NCBI GenBank assembly: GCA_039179985.1
Contig: JBCDED010000054.1
Coordinates: forward strand, 1-25,136
From: JBCCMQ01 sp039179985
Lineage (GTDB): Bacteria; Pseudomonadota; Alphaproteobacteria; Rhodobacterales; Rhodobacteraceae
Direction of reading: 5' to 3'
Length of the DNA stretch: 25,136 nucleotides
Part shown: one piece after another, positions 7,056-15,203 of the stretch
How positions within the stretch are numbered: position 1 is the stretch's first letter
How the letters are laid out: every line of letters starts with the position of its first letter
Program-made: the position numbers and the translations under genes
Notes under the pieces: model-generated
The model's database searches: none
What the model saw: the letters and a program-made list of their open reading frames with translations, nothing else
Told to the model about the DNA's origin: nothing

Positions 7056-7649
7056 CACCCGGTCGCCGTCGGGACCGAAGGTAACCAGCACACAGGGCAC
7101 GCCGGCGCTGCGCGCGGTGTCCCGGTCGGTGATCGTATCGCCAATCAGAACGCTCCGACCCGTGGCGCCGCCCGCGCGCGCCACCGCCTCATGATAGGGC
7201 GTCGGGTCGGGCTTGCGCACGGGCAAGGTATCGGCGCCAACGAGCGCCCCGAAGTGTCCCGCCATTCCGAGCCGGTCGACAAGGTCCACGGCCAGCGCTT
7301 CTGGTTTATTCGTACAGATCGCCACGCGCGCGCCCGCGGCCATCACCGCTTCCACCGCATCACGCGCGCCAGGATATAGCCGGGTGTGAACATGGATGTT
7401 GTCTGCGTAATGATCAAGAAAACGGGGAAACTCGCGTTCAATATCCGTCGGACCGCCATTGCCGAGCCGCGCAAAGCCAAGCCGCAGCATGGCGCGCCCT
7501 CCGCGAAAGGCCGTCGCCGCATCTGCGGCAGGGTCCAGCACCGTCCCGTGGCCGAGGTCGACAAAGCAGGCATTGGCAGCTGCGATGAGGTCAGCAGAGG
7601 TATCCGCCAGTGTTCCGTCAAGGTCAAAGACCACCGTAAACCCATCCAT
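6978..7649 (-). CDS. gph: Phosphoglycolate phosphatase, HAD superfamily
   Basis: This 223-residue enzyme is a HAD-superfamily hydrolase, most like phosphoglycolate phosphatase, which removes 2-phosphoglycolate made by Rubisco or DNA repair. HAD motif I FDLDGTLADT carries the nucleophile D9 and general acid D11; motif II is ICTNKP; motif III is RKPDPTPYH; motif IV is IGDTITDRDTA. A helical cap lies between motifs I and II. I use the ATG at 7649 because the protein then begins MDGFTVVFDLDGT, the expected N-terminus; the frame stays open far upstream only as a shadow of glmU and glmS. It is divergent from glmU. The substrate is inferred from overall similarity, since related HAD enzymes look alike. 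Confidence 0.88.
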   Translation of the reverse strand: MDGFTVVFDLDGTLADTSADLIAAANACFVDLGHGTVLDPAADAATAFRGGRAMLRLGFARLGNGGPTDIEREFPRFLDHYADNIHVHTRLYPGARDAVEAVMAAGARVAICTNKPEALAVDLVDRLGMAGHFGALVGADTLPVRKPDPTPYHEAVARAGGATGRSVLIGDTITDRDTARSAGVPCVLVTFGPDGDRVSELEPDALLRHFDHLGAVLAPLVRH

Positions 7650-7732
7650 TCTGTCGCCCTTTGGTCGCGGATATTCGCCAACGCTGTTACCACAGTGACA
7701 CCCGAAGTGAACGTCGGGGTGCTTGCGACGCC

Positions 7733-7763
7733 CCCGTTCGCGGTTAAAAGGTTTCGCAACGGG
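7733..7763 (+). promoter_or_regulatory. Hairpin in the glmU-glmS leader
   Basis: CCCGTT (7733-7738) pairs with AACGGG (7758-7763), and after a one-base bulge GCG (7740-7742) pairs with CGC (7755-7757), leaving a 12-base A/T-richer loop. The structure ends 18 bases before the glmU start, just ahead of the GAGAGGG ribosome-binding site. It could influence translation or be part of the promoter region shared with gph. No family of regulatory RNA is recognised. Confidence 0.3.
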
Positions 7764-7781
7764 CAAGAGAGGGACAGTGAA

Positions 7782-9140
7782 ATGGGGCCGGCGCTTATCA
7801 TTCTGGCGGCAGGTCAGGGCACGCGCATGCTGTCTGACCGCGCGAAGGTCCTGCATGAGATTGCCGCTGCCCCGATGCTGCATCACGCCATGGCTTCTGG
7901 CAGGCACCTTGGCCCCGCCGACAGCGTCGTGGTCGTGGGTTACGACGGTACGGCAGTGGCGGCCGCGGCTCGGGACTTCGATCCGGAGGTTCAGATCGCC
8001 GAACAGGCGCAGCAACTTGGCACCGGCCACGCTGTTCTGCAGGCGGCAGAGGCCCTTCAAGGTTTCGACGGCGACGCGGTGGTTCTCTACGGCGACACGC
8101 CCTTCATTCGGGAGACCACGCTGGAGAGCATGGCTGCCGCCCGGGCCGCGGGCACGGATATCGTTGTCCTGGGGTTCGAGGCCGCCGACCCGGCCCGCTA
8201 CGGGCGGCTGATCACGAACGCCAACGACCTGACCGCCATCGTCGAGTGGAAAGACGCCTCGGAGGCGCAGCGGCAGATCACGCTCTGCAACAGCGGCGTC
8301 GTAATGGCAAAGGCGGCGGTGCTGTTTGAACTGCTCGGCGAGGTCGATACGCAAAACGCCAGCGGTGAGGTATATCTGACCGACATCGTGGCCCTTGGCC
8401 GGGCAGCGGGCCTGTCCGCCACGGTCGTGCGCTGCGATGAAGCGGAGACCCTGGGCGTAAATTCGCGCGCAGATCTCGCCGTTGCCGAAGCCACTTTTCA
8501 GACACGCCGCCGTGCCGAGGCCCTTGCCGATGGCGTGACGCTGGTGGCACCCGAGACGGTGCATTTCGCCTTCGACACGGTGATCGGTCGCGACGCCTTG
8601 GTCGAGCCCAATGTCGTTTTCGGACCAGGTGTCACCGTTGAATCCGGCGCCCGCATTCGGGCCTTCAGCCACCTTGAGGGCGCCCACATCTCGGCGGGCG
8701 CCATCGTCGGTCCCTACGCCCGCCTGCGCCCCGGCGCAGAGCTGGCGGAAAACACCCGCGTGGGCAACTTCGTGGAGGTGAAGAACGCGGTCGTGGGCGA
8801 AGGTGCCAAGATCAATCACCTCAGCTATGTGGGCGACGCACGTGTGGGCAGCGCGGCGAACATCGGCGCAGGCACGATCACCTGCAACTACGACGGTGTT
8901 TCGAAACACCGGACCGAGATCGGCGCACGGGCCTTCATTGGGTCCAATACGATGCTCGTCGCCCCCGTTACGGTCGGCGATGAGGCCATGACCGCCTCGG
9001 GCAGCGTCATAACAAAGGACGTGCCGGACGGCGCCCTCGCCGTGGCGCGTGGACGGCAGGACACCAAACCGGGCCTTGCGCGGAAATTGTTCGAAAAGCT
9101 CAAGGCAGCGAAAGAAAAACGACAGAAGGCGGCAGACTGA
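7782..9140 (+). CDS. glmU: Bifunctional GlcNAc-1-P uridyltransferase / GlcN-1-P acetyltransferase
   Basis: This cytoplasmic 452-residue enzyme acetylates glucosamine-1-phosphate and then adds UMP to make UDP-GlcNAc for peptidoglycan and lipid A. The N-terminal uridyltransferase domain shows LAAGQGTRM at residues 8-16, followed by the Lys of SDRAKVLHE, then QLGTGHAVLQAA and YGDTPF. From about residue 250 the left-handed beta-helix follows (VVFGPGVTVESGARIRAFSH), with the acetyltransferase segments RLRPGAEL, NFVEVKNA, NHLSYVGDA and GAGTITCNYDG. The ATG at 7782 has GAGAGGG upstream and gives the family length. Its stop shares a base with the glmS start (TGATG), so both pathway enzymes are translated as a unit. 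Confidence 0.97.
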   Translation: MGPALIILAAGQGTRMLSDRAKVLHEIAAAPMLHHAMASGRHLGPADSVVVVGYDGTAVAAAARDFDPEVQIAEQAQQLGTGHAVLQAAEALQGFDGDAVVLYGDTPFIRETTLESMAAARAAGTDIVVLGFEAADPARYGRLITNANDLTAIVEWKDASEAQRQITLCNSGVVMAKAAVLFELLGEVDTQNASGEVYLTDIVALGRAAGLSATVVRCDEAETLGVNSRADLAVAEATFQTRRRAEALADGVTLVAPETVHFAFDTVIGRDALVEPNVVFGPGVTVESGARIRAFSHLEGAHISAGAIVGPYARLRPGAELAENTRVGNFVEVKNAVVGEGAKINHLSYVGDARVGSAANIGAGTITCNYDGVSKHRTEIGARAFIGSNTMLVAPVTVGDEAMTASGSVITKDVPDGALAVARGRQDTKPGLARKLFEKLKAAKEKRQKAAD

Positions 9141-10963
9141 TGTGCGGAATTGTCGGGGCGCTCTCAGACCACGAAGTGGCGCCCATCCTCGTTGAGGCCC
9201 TGAAACGGCTCGAATACCGGGGCTACGACAGCGCCGGAATCGCCACGGTGCAGGACGGACGGCTCGACCGGCGGCGCGCCGTGGGAAAACTTGTGAACCT
9301 GTCGGATCTTCTCGTGCATGACCCACTGCCGGGTCGGGCCGGTATCGGCCACACCCGCTGGGCCACCCATGGCGCCCCAACCGTTACCAATGCCCATCCC
9401 CACCGCGCAGGCCCCGTTTCTGTCGTGCATAACGGCATAATCGAAAACTACGCCATCCTGCGCGAAGAACTGACCGCCAAGGGCATGTCGCCCGAAACCG
9501 ATACGGACACCGAAACCGTGGCGCAGCTTGTCGCAAGTTACCTGAGCGACGGGCTCAGCCCCGTTGAGGCCGCCGAAAAGACCCTTGGGCGGCTCGACGG
9601 AGCCTATGCGCTTTGCTTCCTCTTTGACGGCGAGGACGACCTGATGATCGCCGCGCGCAAGGGATCGCCGCTGGCCATCGGGCACGGCGACGGGGAGGTC
9701 TACGTAGGCTCGGACGCCATCGCGCTGGCGCCCATGACAGACAGGATTACCTACCTTGAAGAAGGGGACTGGGCCGTTCTGACGCGCACTTCGGCGACGA
9801 TCCGAAACGCCGATGGCCAGCTTGTCAATCGCCAGGCCCAGCGGGTGCGGATCGATACAGCGCTGGCCGACAAGGGCGGGCACAAGCACTTCATGGCGAA
9901 AGAGATTGCACAGCAACCCACGGTCGTCGCCGAAGCCGTGGCTCATTACGTCGCCCGCTCGGACGCGCCCGTCGCTCTTCCGGAGCCTGCGGTGGATTTC
10001 ACAAACGTCTCGCGGGTCACGCTGGTGGCCTGCGGTACGGCCTATCTGGCGTGCCTGACGGCCAAATACTGGCTCGAGCGCCTCGCAGGTCTGCCCGTGG
10101 AAGTCGATATCGCCTCGGAATTCCGCTACCGCGAACCGCCTGTGCCCGAGGGCACGCTGGCGGTTTTCGTCAGCCAGTCTGGCGAGACCGCCGACACACT
10201 GGCTGCCCTGCGCTATATGCAGGACCGCGCTTTGGCCATCGTCGCCGTCGTGAATGTGCCCGAAAGCTCCATCGCGAGGGAGGCCGACATCATCTGGCCA
10301 ATCCACGCGGGCCCGGAAATCGGCGTCGCCTCGACGAAAGCTTTCACCTGTATGCTGACCGTTCTCATGGCTGCGACCATCAAGGCGGCCGAAGACCGGG
10401 GCACGCTGACGCCCGAGGCGCTCGCTGCCCTGAAAAGCGATCTGTCGCGTCTGCCGGGGCTCCTGCACCATGCGCTGGCGGTCGAGAGCACCATCGAGAC
10501 GATCTGCGCCGAGCTTTCCAAGGCGCGCGACGTGCTCTTTCTGGGGCGCGGCGCCATGTATCCCATCGCCCTTGAGGGCGCCCTGAAATTGAAGGAAATC
10601 AGCTATATCCACGCTGAAGGCTACGCCAGCGGCGAACTGAAGCACGGGCCGATCGCCCTCGTCGATCCGGCGGTTCCGGTGATCGTGATGGCCCCACGTG
10701 ACCGGCTGCACGACAAAACAGTGTCGAACATGCAAGAGGTTCTGGCGCGCCAGGGGCGTGTCCTGCTTGTCAGTGACCGCGCCGGTGTCGAGGACGCAGG
10801 CGATCAGGTTTGGGGCAGCGTGACCATGCCCGAGGTGCCCGACGCCTTGGCGCCGATCGTCTATGCTGTGCCTGCGCAGTTAATCGCCTACTACACCGCG
10901 GTCGCGAAGGGGACGGATGTGGATCAGCCACGTAACCTCGCGAAATCGGTCACGGTCGAATAG
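9140..10963 (+). CDS. glmS: Glutamine-fructose-6-phosphate aminotransferase (isomerizing)
   Basis: GlmS makes glucosamine-6-phosphate from fructose-6-phosphate and glutamine, the first step toward UDP-GlcNAc. The 607-residue protein has the expected layout. An N-terminal class II glutaminase domain starts MCGIVG, with the nucleophile Cys exposed after Met removal, then EYRGYDSAG, GHTRWATHG and HNGIIENY. Two SIS isomerase domains follow, with ACGTAYLA, SQSGETADTLAAL and STKAFTCML in the first and GRGAMYPIALEGALKLKEI and ASGELKHGPIAL in the second; the protein ends PRNLAKSVTVE. It follows glmU directly with a one-base TGATG overlap. No glmS ribozyme is expected or seen, as there is no separate leader. 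Confidence 0.98.
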   Translation: MCGIVGALSDHEVAPILVEALKRLEYRGYDSAGIATVQDGRLDRRRAVGKLVNLSDLLVHDPLPGRAGIGHTRWATHGAPTVTNAHPHRAGPVSVVHNGIIENYAILREELTAKGMSPETDTDTETVAQLVASYLSDGLSPVEAAEKTLGRLDGAYALCFLFDGEDDLMIAARKGSPLAIGHGDGEVYVGSDAIALAPMTDRITYLEEGDWAVLTRTSATIRNADGQLVNRQAQRVRIDTALADKGGHKHFMAKEIAQQPTVVAEAVAHYVARSDAPVALPEPAVDFTNVSRVTLVACGTAYLACLTAKYWLERLAGLPVEVDIASEFRYREPPVPEGTLAVFVSQSGETADTLAALRYMQDRALAIVAVVNVPESSIAREADIIWPIHAGPEIGVASTKAFTCMLTVLMAATIKAAEDRGTLTPEALAALKSDLSRLPGLLHHALAVESTIETICAELSKARDVLFLGRGAMYPIALEGALKLKEISYIHAEGYASGELKHGPIALVDPAVPVIVMAPRDRLHDKTVSNMQEVLARQGRVLLVSDRAGVEDAGDQVWGSVTMPEVPDALAPIVYAVPAQLIAYYTAVAKGTDVDQPRNLAKSVTVE

Positions 10964-10984
10964 TCGGCCGGGTCCCATGTGCTG

Positions 10985-11671
10985 ATGCCGGAGTTTGCTG
11001 ACACCGCACTTGATCAGCTGCGCGCGCGGGCGGATGCCCGGAAAGCCAGCGAAATGGCCGCCTATCACAAGGCGGATCGCATGTATTTTGGTGTGGCCAA
11101 TCCGGTGATAGATAACCTCTCGCGGGAATGGCGCGCGGAGCTGGACGTGCCGGGCCGAGTGGCTCTGGCCGCTGCGCTCTGGAAAAGCGACATCCATGAA
11201 GCGCGCATCGCGGCCGCAAAGCTGCTGACGCAGGCGCGAATCCGGCCTGACACCGCCGTCTGGGAGTTGATCGCCGCTTGGGTCCCGAGTTTCGACGCGT
11301 GGGCCGTGGCCGATCATGCCAGCATCGCCGGGCAAAAGCGGCTTGTCGCAGATCCCGCGCGGCTGGATCTGGTGGAATTGTGGACGATATCCGAGCATAT
11401 GTGGTCAAGGCGCGCGGCGCTTGTGATGACCCTGCCCTCGACCAAGCAGATCCACCCCGGGCCCCCGGAGCTGGACGCGCGCGAGCGCATCCTTGGCTGG
11501 GCGGCGACATACACCACGGACCGTAACTGGTTCATCCAGAAAGCCGTCGCCTGGTGGCTGCGCGATCTGTCCAAACGCGATCCTGGTCGGGTGCGCCAGT
11601 TTCTCGCGGCACATGGCGCGGCGATGAAACCCTTCGCACGCAAGACGGCAGCTAAGTACCTGACGGACTAA
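10985..11671 (+). CDS. DNA alkylation repair protein, AlkD-like HEAT-repeat glycosylase
   Basis: The 228-residue protein resembles the AlkC/AlkD family of DNA glycosylases, built from HEAT-like helical repeats, that remove N3- and N7-alkylated purines. Family-type segments are MAAYHKADRMYFGVANPVI near the N-terminus, VALAAALWKSDIHEARIAAAKLL, WELIAAWVPSFDAWAVADH and the C-terminal NWFIQKAVAWWLRDLSKRDP with its conserved tryptophans, then FLAAHGAAMKPFARKTAAKYL. The ATG at 10985 is preferred; a GTG six bases earlier is also in frame and neither has a strong ribosome-binding site. It begins 21 bases after glmS and may be read through from that operon. Its TAA stop overlaps the stop of the convergent acyl-CoA synthetase gene. 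Confidence 0.87.
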   Translation: MPEFADTALDQLRARADARKASEMAAYHKADRMYFGVANPVIDNLSREWRAELDVPGRVALAAALWKSDIHEARIAAAKLLTQARIRPDTAVWELIAAWVPSFDAWAVADHASIAGQKRLVADPARLDLVELWTISEHMWSRRAALVMTLPSTKQIHPGPPELDARERILGWAATYTTDRNWFIQKAVAWWLRDLSKRDPGRVRQFLAAHGAAMKPFARKTAAKYLTD

Positions 11672-13287
11672 CCAAACCGATCGCGCAGCACCCGGCGCAT
11701 GATCTTGCCCGTGGCTGTCATTGGCATTTCGTCGATGAACTCGATCCGGCGCGGCGCCACATGGGGGCTGACATGGGTCCGGACCCGGTCGGTCAGGATT
11801 TCCGAAAGTCCCTCTGGCGCGGCGCCCCTCCGCAACACAACGAAAGCATGAACGACCGAACCGCGTACCGGGTCCGGCGCACCGACGGCCGCCGCCATCA
11901 CGACATCGGCGTGGGCGGTCAGGCAGTTTTCGATCTCGCTTGGCCCGATCCGGTAACCGGCGCTGGAAATGACATCGTCATCCCGGCCCGCGAACGTGAT
12001 GTAGCCATCGCCGTCCGCAGTCCCGAGATCGCCGGTCAAAAGCCAGTCCCCCAGAAACTTCTCTGCCGTTTGCTCAGGCTTGTTCCAGTACCGCAGGAAA
12101 ATCACAGGATCGGGCGCGCGGACGGCGATCTGGCCGAGGGTCCCAGCGGGCTGGACTGCACCGGCGCCGTCGATGACGGCCACCTCGTGCCCGGGCACAG
12201 CTTGCCCGATGGTGCCCGGCCGGACCTCCATACTGCCCGTGCAGGAGGCGGTGACAAGATTGCACTCGGTCTGGCCATAGATCTCGTTGATAGGTGCGCC
12301 CAGAACGTCCCGCCCCCAGGACAGGAGGTCTGCGCCGAGCGCCTCGCCCCCCGATCCAATTGACCGGATCCCAAGATCTTCGGGCGCCCCGGCCGCGCGC
12401 ATCAGCTTCAGCGCCGTCGGCGGCAGAAAGAGGTTGCGGACGGAAAACTGCCGGATCAGCGCGTAGGCGGCCGCGGGATCGAACTTGGCAAACCGATGAC
12501 AGACCTGCGGTACGCCGTAGTAAAGGCAGGGCATGGCCATATCCATGAGCCCCCCGATCCAGGCCCAGTCTGCCGGGGTCCAGCCCATGTCGCCGGGCTG
12601 CGGGAACGCTTCATGGTGTACCTCGATCGAGGGAAGATGGCCCAAAAGGAACCGGTGCGCGTGCAAAACGCCCTTGGGCGGCCCCGTGGTGCCCGAGGTA
12701 TAGATCATAACCGCTGGGTCTTCGGCGGCGGTGTCCGCCGGCGCTGCGATCGGGTCCGTGCGTTCGATGTCTTCCCAGAAGGCCGGACCCAGGTCCGACG
12801 GGCCATCCAAGTTGAACACCGTCTTCAGTCGCGGCAGATCCGCGGCCAGGGGAGCGAGTTTTTCAACGCCACTGCCATCCGTGACAATCGCCACTGCGCT
12901 GCTGTCGGAAAGGCGGTAGGCCAGCGCGTCGGGCCCGAAAAGCGTGAAAAGCGGCAACGAGACCGCTCCCAGCTTGTGGGCCGCAAAGTGAGAAATCAGC
13001 ACCGCCGGGTGTTGCGACAAGAGGATCGCCACCCGATCGCCCGACGCGACGCCCCGCGCAGCCAGCGCAGCCGCCAGCCGATCGGATGCCTCTTTCAGGT
13101 CACCATAGCGCCAGCGCCGGACGCTGCCGCCCGTGTCAAGGTGGATCACGGCCGTCCGGCCCGGTTCGGCCCGCGCCCAGCTGTCACAACACGCTTCGGC
13201 GATGTTGAAGCGCCCTGGCACCTGCCAGCGAAACGCCGCCCGCATGGTCTGCCAGTCGGTCAAGTCTTTGATCAGACGCCGTTCCAT
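11668..13287 (-). CDS. AMP-forming acyl-CoA synthetase
   Basis: This 539-residue enzyme of the ANL superfamily activates a carboxylic acid with ATP and joins it to CoA. Signature motifs are in order: the phosphate-binding loop YTSGTTGPPKG (196-206), YGQTECN, TGDLG, AGRDDDVISSAGYRIGPSEIE (hinge region, in pieces) and ATGKIMRR with the catalytic Lys at 528. The overall look is of the acetyl-/medium-chain acyl-CoA synthetase branch; the exact acid cannot be read. The ATG at 13287 is preferred because the residues before it are not family-like; an internal start at residue 15 (MRAAFRW) is possible. The gene is divergent from moaA with an 86-bp gap, and converges on the AlkD-like gene. Confidence 0.9.
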   Translation of the reverse strand: MERRLIKDLTDWQTMRAAFRWQVPGRFNIAEACCDSWARAEPGRTAVIHLDTGGSVRRWRYGDLKEASDRLAAALAARGVASGDRVAILLSQHPAVLISHFAAHKLGAVSLPLFTLFGPDALAYRLSDSSAVAIVTDGSGVEKLAPLAADLPRLKTVFNLDGPSDLGPAFWEDIERTDPIAAPADTAAEDPAVMIYTSGTTGPPKGVLHAHRFLLGHLPSIEVHHEAFPQPGDMGWTPADWAWIGGLMDMAMPCLYYGVPQVCHRFAKFDPAAAYALIRQFSVRNLFLPPTALKLMRAAGAPEDLGIRSIGSGGEALGADLLSWGRDVLGAPINEIYGQTECNLVTASCTGSMEVRPGTIGQAVPGHEVAVIDGAGAVQPAGTLGQIAVRAPDPVIFLRYWNKPEQTAEKFLGDWLLTGDLGTADGDGYITFAGRDDDVISSAGYRIGPSEIENCLTAHADVVMAAAVGAPDPVRGSVVHAFVVLRRGAAPEGLSEILTDRVRTHVSPHVAPRRIEFIDEMPMTATGKIMRRVLRDRFG

Positions 13288-13373
13288 CCACCCATCTATG
13301 CCGCAAGAGTGCTGCTGATCAACTGGTCGTGCCACCCTTGCAGAGCGCCCTGCCCGCCGCTACCTTCCATCCC

Positions 13374-14384
13374 ATGTCTGCTGCGCCCCTCATCGACCCA
13401 TTCCAGCGTGCGATCACCTATCTTCGGGTGTCGGTCACGGACCGCTGCGATTTCCGTTGCGTCTATTGCATGTCCGAGAACATGCAGTTCCTCCCTAAAA
13501 AGGAGCTTCTGACGCTGGAAGAACTCGACCGCATGTGCAGTGCCTTCGTGCGCCTTGGGGTTGAAAAGCTGCGGATCACCGGCGGGGAACCGCTGGTGCG
13601 CAGGAACATCATGGGCTTTTTTCATTCCATGACGCGCCACCTGGATAGTGGGGCGCTGAAGGAACTGACGCTGACAACGAACGGCAGCCAGCTGGAACGT
13701 TTTGCCGCCGATTTATATTCGGCGGGCGTGCGTCGGGTGAACGTCTCGCTCGATACGCTCGATGAACAGAAGTTCGCCGACATCACCCGTTGGGGTCGGT
13801 TGCCCCAGGTGCTCAACGGCATCGATGCGGCCCAGAAGGCCGGTCTGCGTGTCAAAATAAACGCCGTGGCGCTGAAGGAGTTCAACGAAGAAGAGCTCTT
13901 CACAATCACCCGCTGGTGCGCTGAGCGCGACATGGACCTGACCTGGATCGAAGTCATGCCCATGGGCGATATTGGCAATGAAAACAGGCTTGGCCAGTAC
14001 TGGTCACTAAAAGAACTTCGCGAGACTCTGGCGCAGGAATACACCGTGACCGATCTGGCGCACCGCACCGGCGGCCCGGCGCGCTATGTCCGTCTTGAAG
14101 AAACGGGCCAACAGATCGGCTTTATCACGCCGCTGACCCATAATTTCTGCGAAAGCTGCAACCGCGTGCGCCTGACCTGCACAGGTGAGCTTTATATGTG
14201 CCTCGGACAGGAAGATATGGCGGACCTGCGGGCGCCCCTGCGCTTGAACCCGACCGATGACGGTGCTGTCGAAGAGGCGATCCGCGCGGCCATCGCGCTG
14301 AAGCCCAAGGGCCATGACTTCGACTACTCGCGGCAGGAACTCGGGGGCCAGATGAGCCGCCACATGAGCCACACGGGCGGCTGA
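13374..14384 (+). CDS. moaA: GTP 3',8-cyclase, molybdenum cofactor biosynthesis protein A
   Basis: MoaA is a radical-SAM enzyme that with MoaC turns GTP into cyclic pyranopterin monophosphate, the first step of molybdenum cofactor synthesis. The 336-residue protein has the N-terminal cluster motif CDFRCVYC (C25, C29, C32), the SAM-binding RITGGEPLVR and LTTNGSQL segments, and the C-terminal cluster Cys residues in NFCESCNRVRLTCTG. It ends in a Gly-Gly dipeptide, which is functionally important in this family. The ATG at 13374 is chosen because the frame upstream has no homology-like residues; the ribosome-binding site is weak. No moaC, moaD, moaE or mog gene is near, so moaA stands alone here. 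Confidence 0.95.
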   Translation: MSAAPLIDPFQRAITYLRVSVTDRCDFRCVYCMSENMQFLPKKELLTLEELDRMCSAFVRLGVEKLRITGGEPLVRRNIMGFFHSMTRHLDSGALKELTLTTNGSQLERFAADLYSAGVRRVNVSLDTLDEQKFADITRWGRLPQVLNGIDAAQKAGLRVKINAVALKEFNEEELFTITRWCAERDMDLTWIEVMPMGDIGNENRLGQYWSLKELRETLAQEYTVTDLAHRTGGPARYVRLEETGQQIGFITPLTHNFCESCNRVRLTCTGELYMCLGQEDMADLRAPLRLNPTDDGAVEEAIRAAIALKPKGHDFDYSRQELGGQMSRHMSHTGG

Positions 14385-14555
14385 GACTACACCGAAGCCC
14401 TGAGGCCTCGTCATTCGTTTAGGTGCCGTTCAGCTGACAGCGCGGCCGCCGAGGACAAATTGAGAGCTCAGTGGCAATCTGCGGCTACGTGCAGGTCCTT
14501 TTTGAATAGCAAAGGGTTGGATGCTTGGAACCCTGATGACGCCTTTGAACGGCGC

Positions 14556-14578
14556 GCGGGCGACCACAGGTCGCCCGC
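14556..14578. terminator. Strong hairpin between convergent moaA and lipoprotein gene
   Basis: GCGGGCGACC-ACA-GGTCGCCCGC is a perfect 10-bp stem with a 3-base loop. It lies 11 bases beyond the stop of the minus-strand lipoprotein gene and about 170 bases beyond moaA, the usual place for a bidirectional terminator. There is no clear run of T on either side, so it is not a textbook factor-independent terminator. The rest of the 205-bp gap (14385-14589) shows nothing I recognise. Confidence 0.5.
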
Positions 14579-14589
14579 TATTCCCTTGT

Positions 14590-15033
14590 TCAACCCCTAA
14601 TGGTCACAGTCCCCGAAGACGTGATGTTGATCTCGGCATCCGGTCCCGGCGCTGGCCCGGCTGAGACACAATTTGCCGGCTGTCCGACATGCGGCTGCTC
14701 AACACCCTCAAATGTCTCGCGTGGGACTGACGAAAAGAACCGGAAATCAGACACCCGCGGCTCGCCGTCGATAACAAGTGTGTAGTTCTCCAAGACCCTT
14801 TCGGCACCCTCGCGCATTGATGGCTGCACAATAAAGCCAGCGCCGCAAAAGAGAATTTGGTCGCCTGACGGTACCAAATTGAAACGTCCGAAGTAGACCG
14901 GACCGATCGTTGTAAAGTCGATCGTGTTCCCCTGAAAACTGGCATCAACCGGCACTGTACCCACCACTCTGGTGCTTAATGAGTTGTCAGACGCGCACCC
15001 AGCGAGCAGCGCGCTCATGACGGCAAAGGACAA
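14590..15033 (-). CDS. Small putative lipoprotein of unknown function
   Basis: The open frame encodes up to 147 residues. Near the start is LSFAVMSALLAGC, a hydrophobic stretch ending in a lipobox (LAGC), so the mature protein would be a lipid-anchored protein of about 135 residues with two further Cys (LFCGAGF and ANCVSAG) that may form a disulfide. The sequence is rich in beta-type segments (FTTIGPVYFGRFNLVPSG, YTLVIDGEPRVSDFRFF). I recognise no domain. The start is a problem: a good AAAGGAG site is followed by an ATG (15047) in the wrong frame, and in the correct frame only a TTG at 15033, an ATT at 15042 or an ATG at 15018 is available. A one-base frameshift in the signal peptide is possible. 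The signal peptide also lacks the usual N-terminal Lys/Arg. Confidence 0.6.
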   Translation of the reverse strand: MSFAVMSALLAGCASDNSLSTRVVGTVPVDASFQGNTIDFTTIGPVYFGRFNLVPSGDQILFCGAGFIVQPSMREGAERVLENYTLVIDGEPRVSDFRFFSSVPRETFEGVEQPHVGQPANCVSAGPAPGPDAEINITSSGTVTIRG

Positions 15034-15137
15034 GTACCCAATACCATCTCTCCTTTAGGTATATCCCCGCCAGAGACTCACAGGTTTGTGGCGAATATAA
15101 GGAGCGATCGATGTTATTTCATTTCAAAGATAAATCG

Positions 15138-15175
15138 AGGCGGGACTATCGCTTCGAAAGCACGTCTGCCCGCCT
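15138..15175 (-). terminator. Possible terminator after the amidohydrolase gene
   Basis: On the minus strand AGGCGGG (15175-15169) pairs with CCCGCCT (15144-15138) across a 24-base loop that itself contains a small GCTT/AAGC stem. It lies about 28 bases past the stop of the amidohydrolase and is followed by a T-rich stretch (CGATTTATCTTT). The long loop makes this a weak call. Confidence 0.3.
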
Positions 15176-15203
15176 GCGTATTGGATCGGCGTCGCGCCGG
15201 AGA

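Noticed and set aside
9100..9145. glmS ribozyme or riboswitch before glmS
   Set aside because: glmS overlaps glmU by one base, so there is no leader to hold it, and the ribozyme is known from Gram-positive bacteria.
7650..9380. Upstream extension of the gph frame to 9380
   Set aside because: Most of it is antisense to glmU and the start of glmS; the recognisable HAD protein begins at 7649.
9164..10735. Long minus-strand open frame
   Set aside because: It is a shadow of glmS, a complete conserved gene on the other strand.
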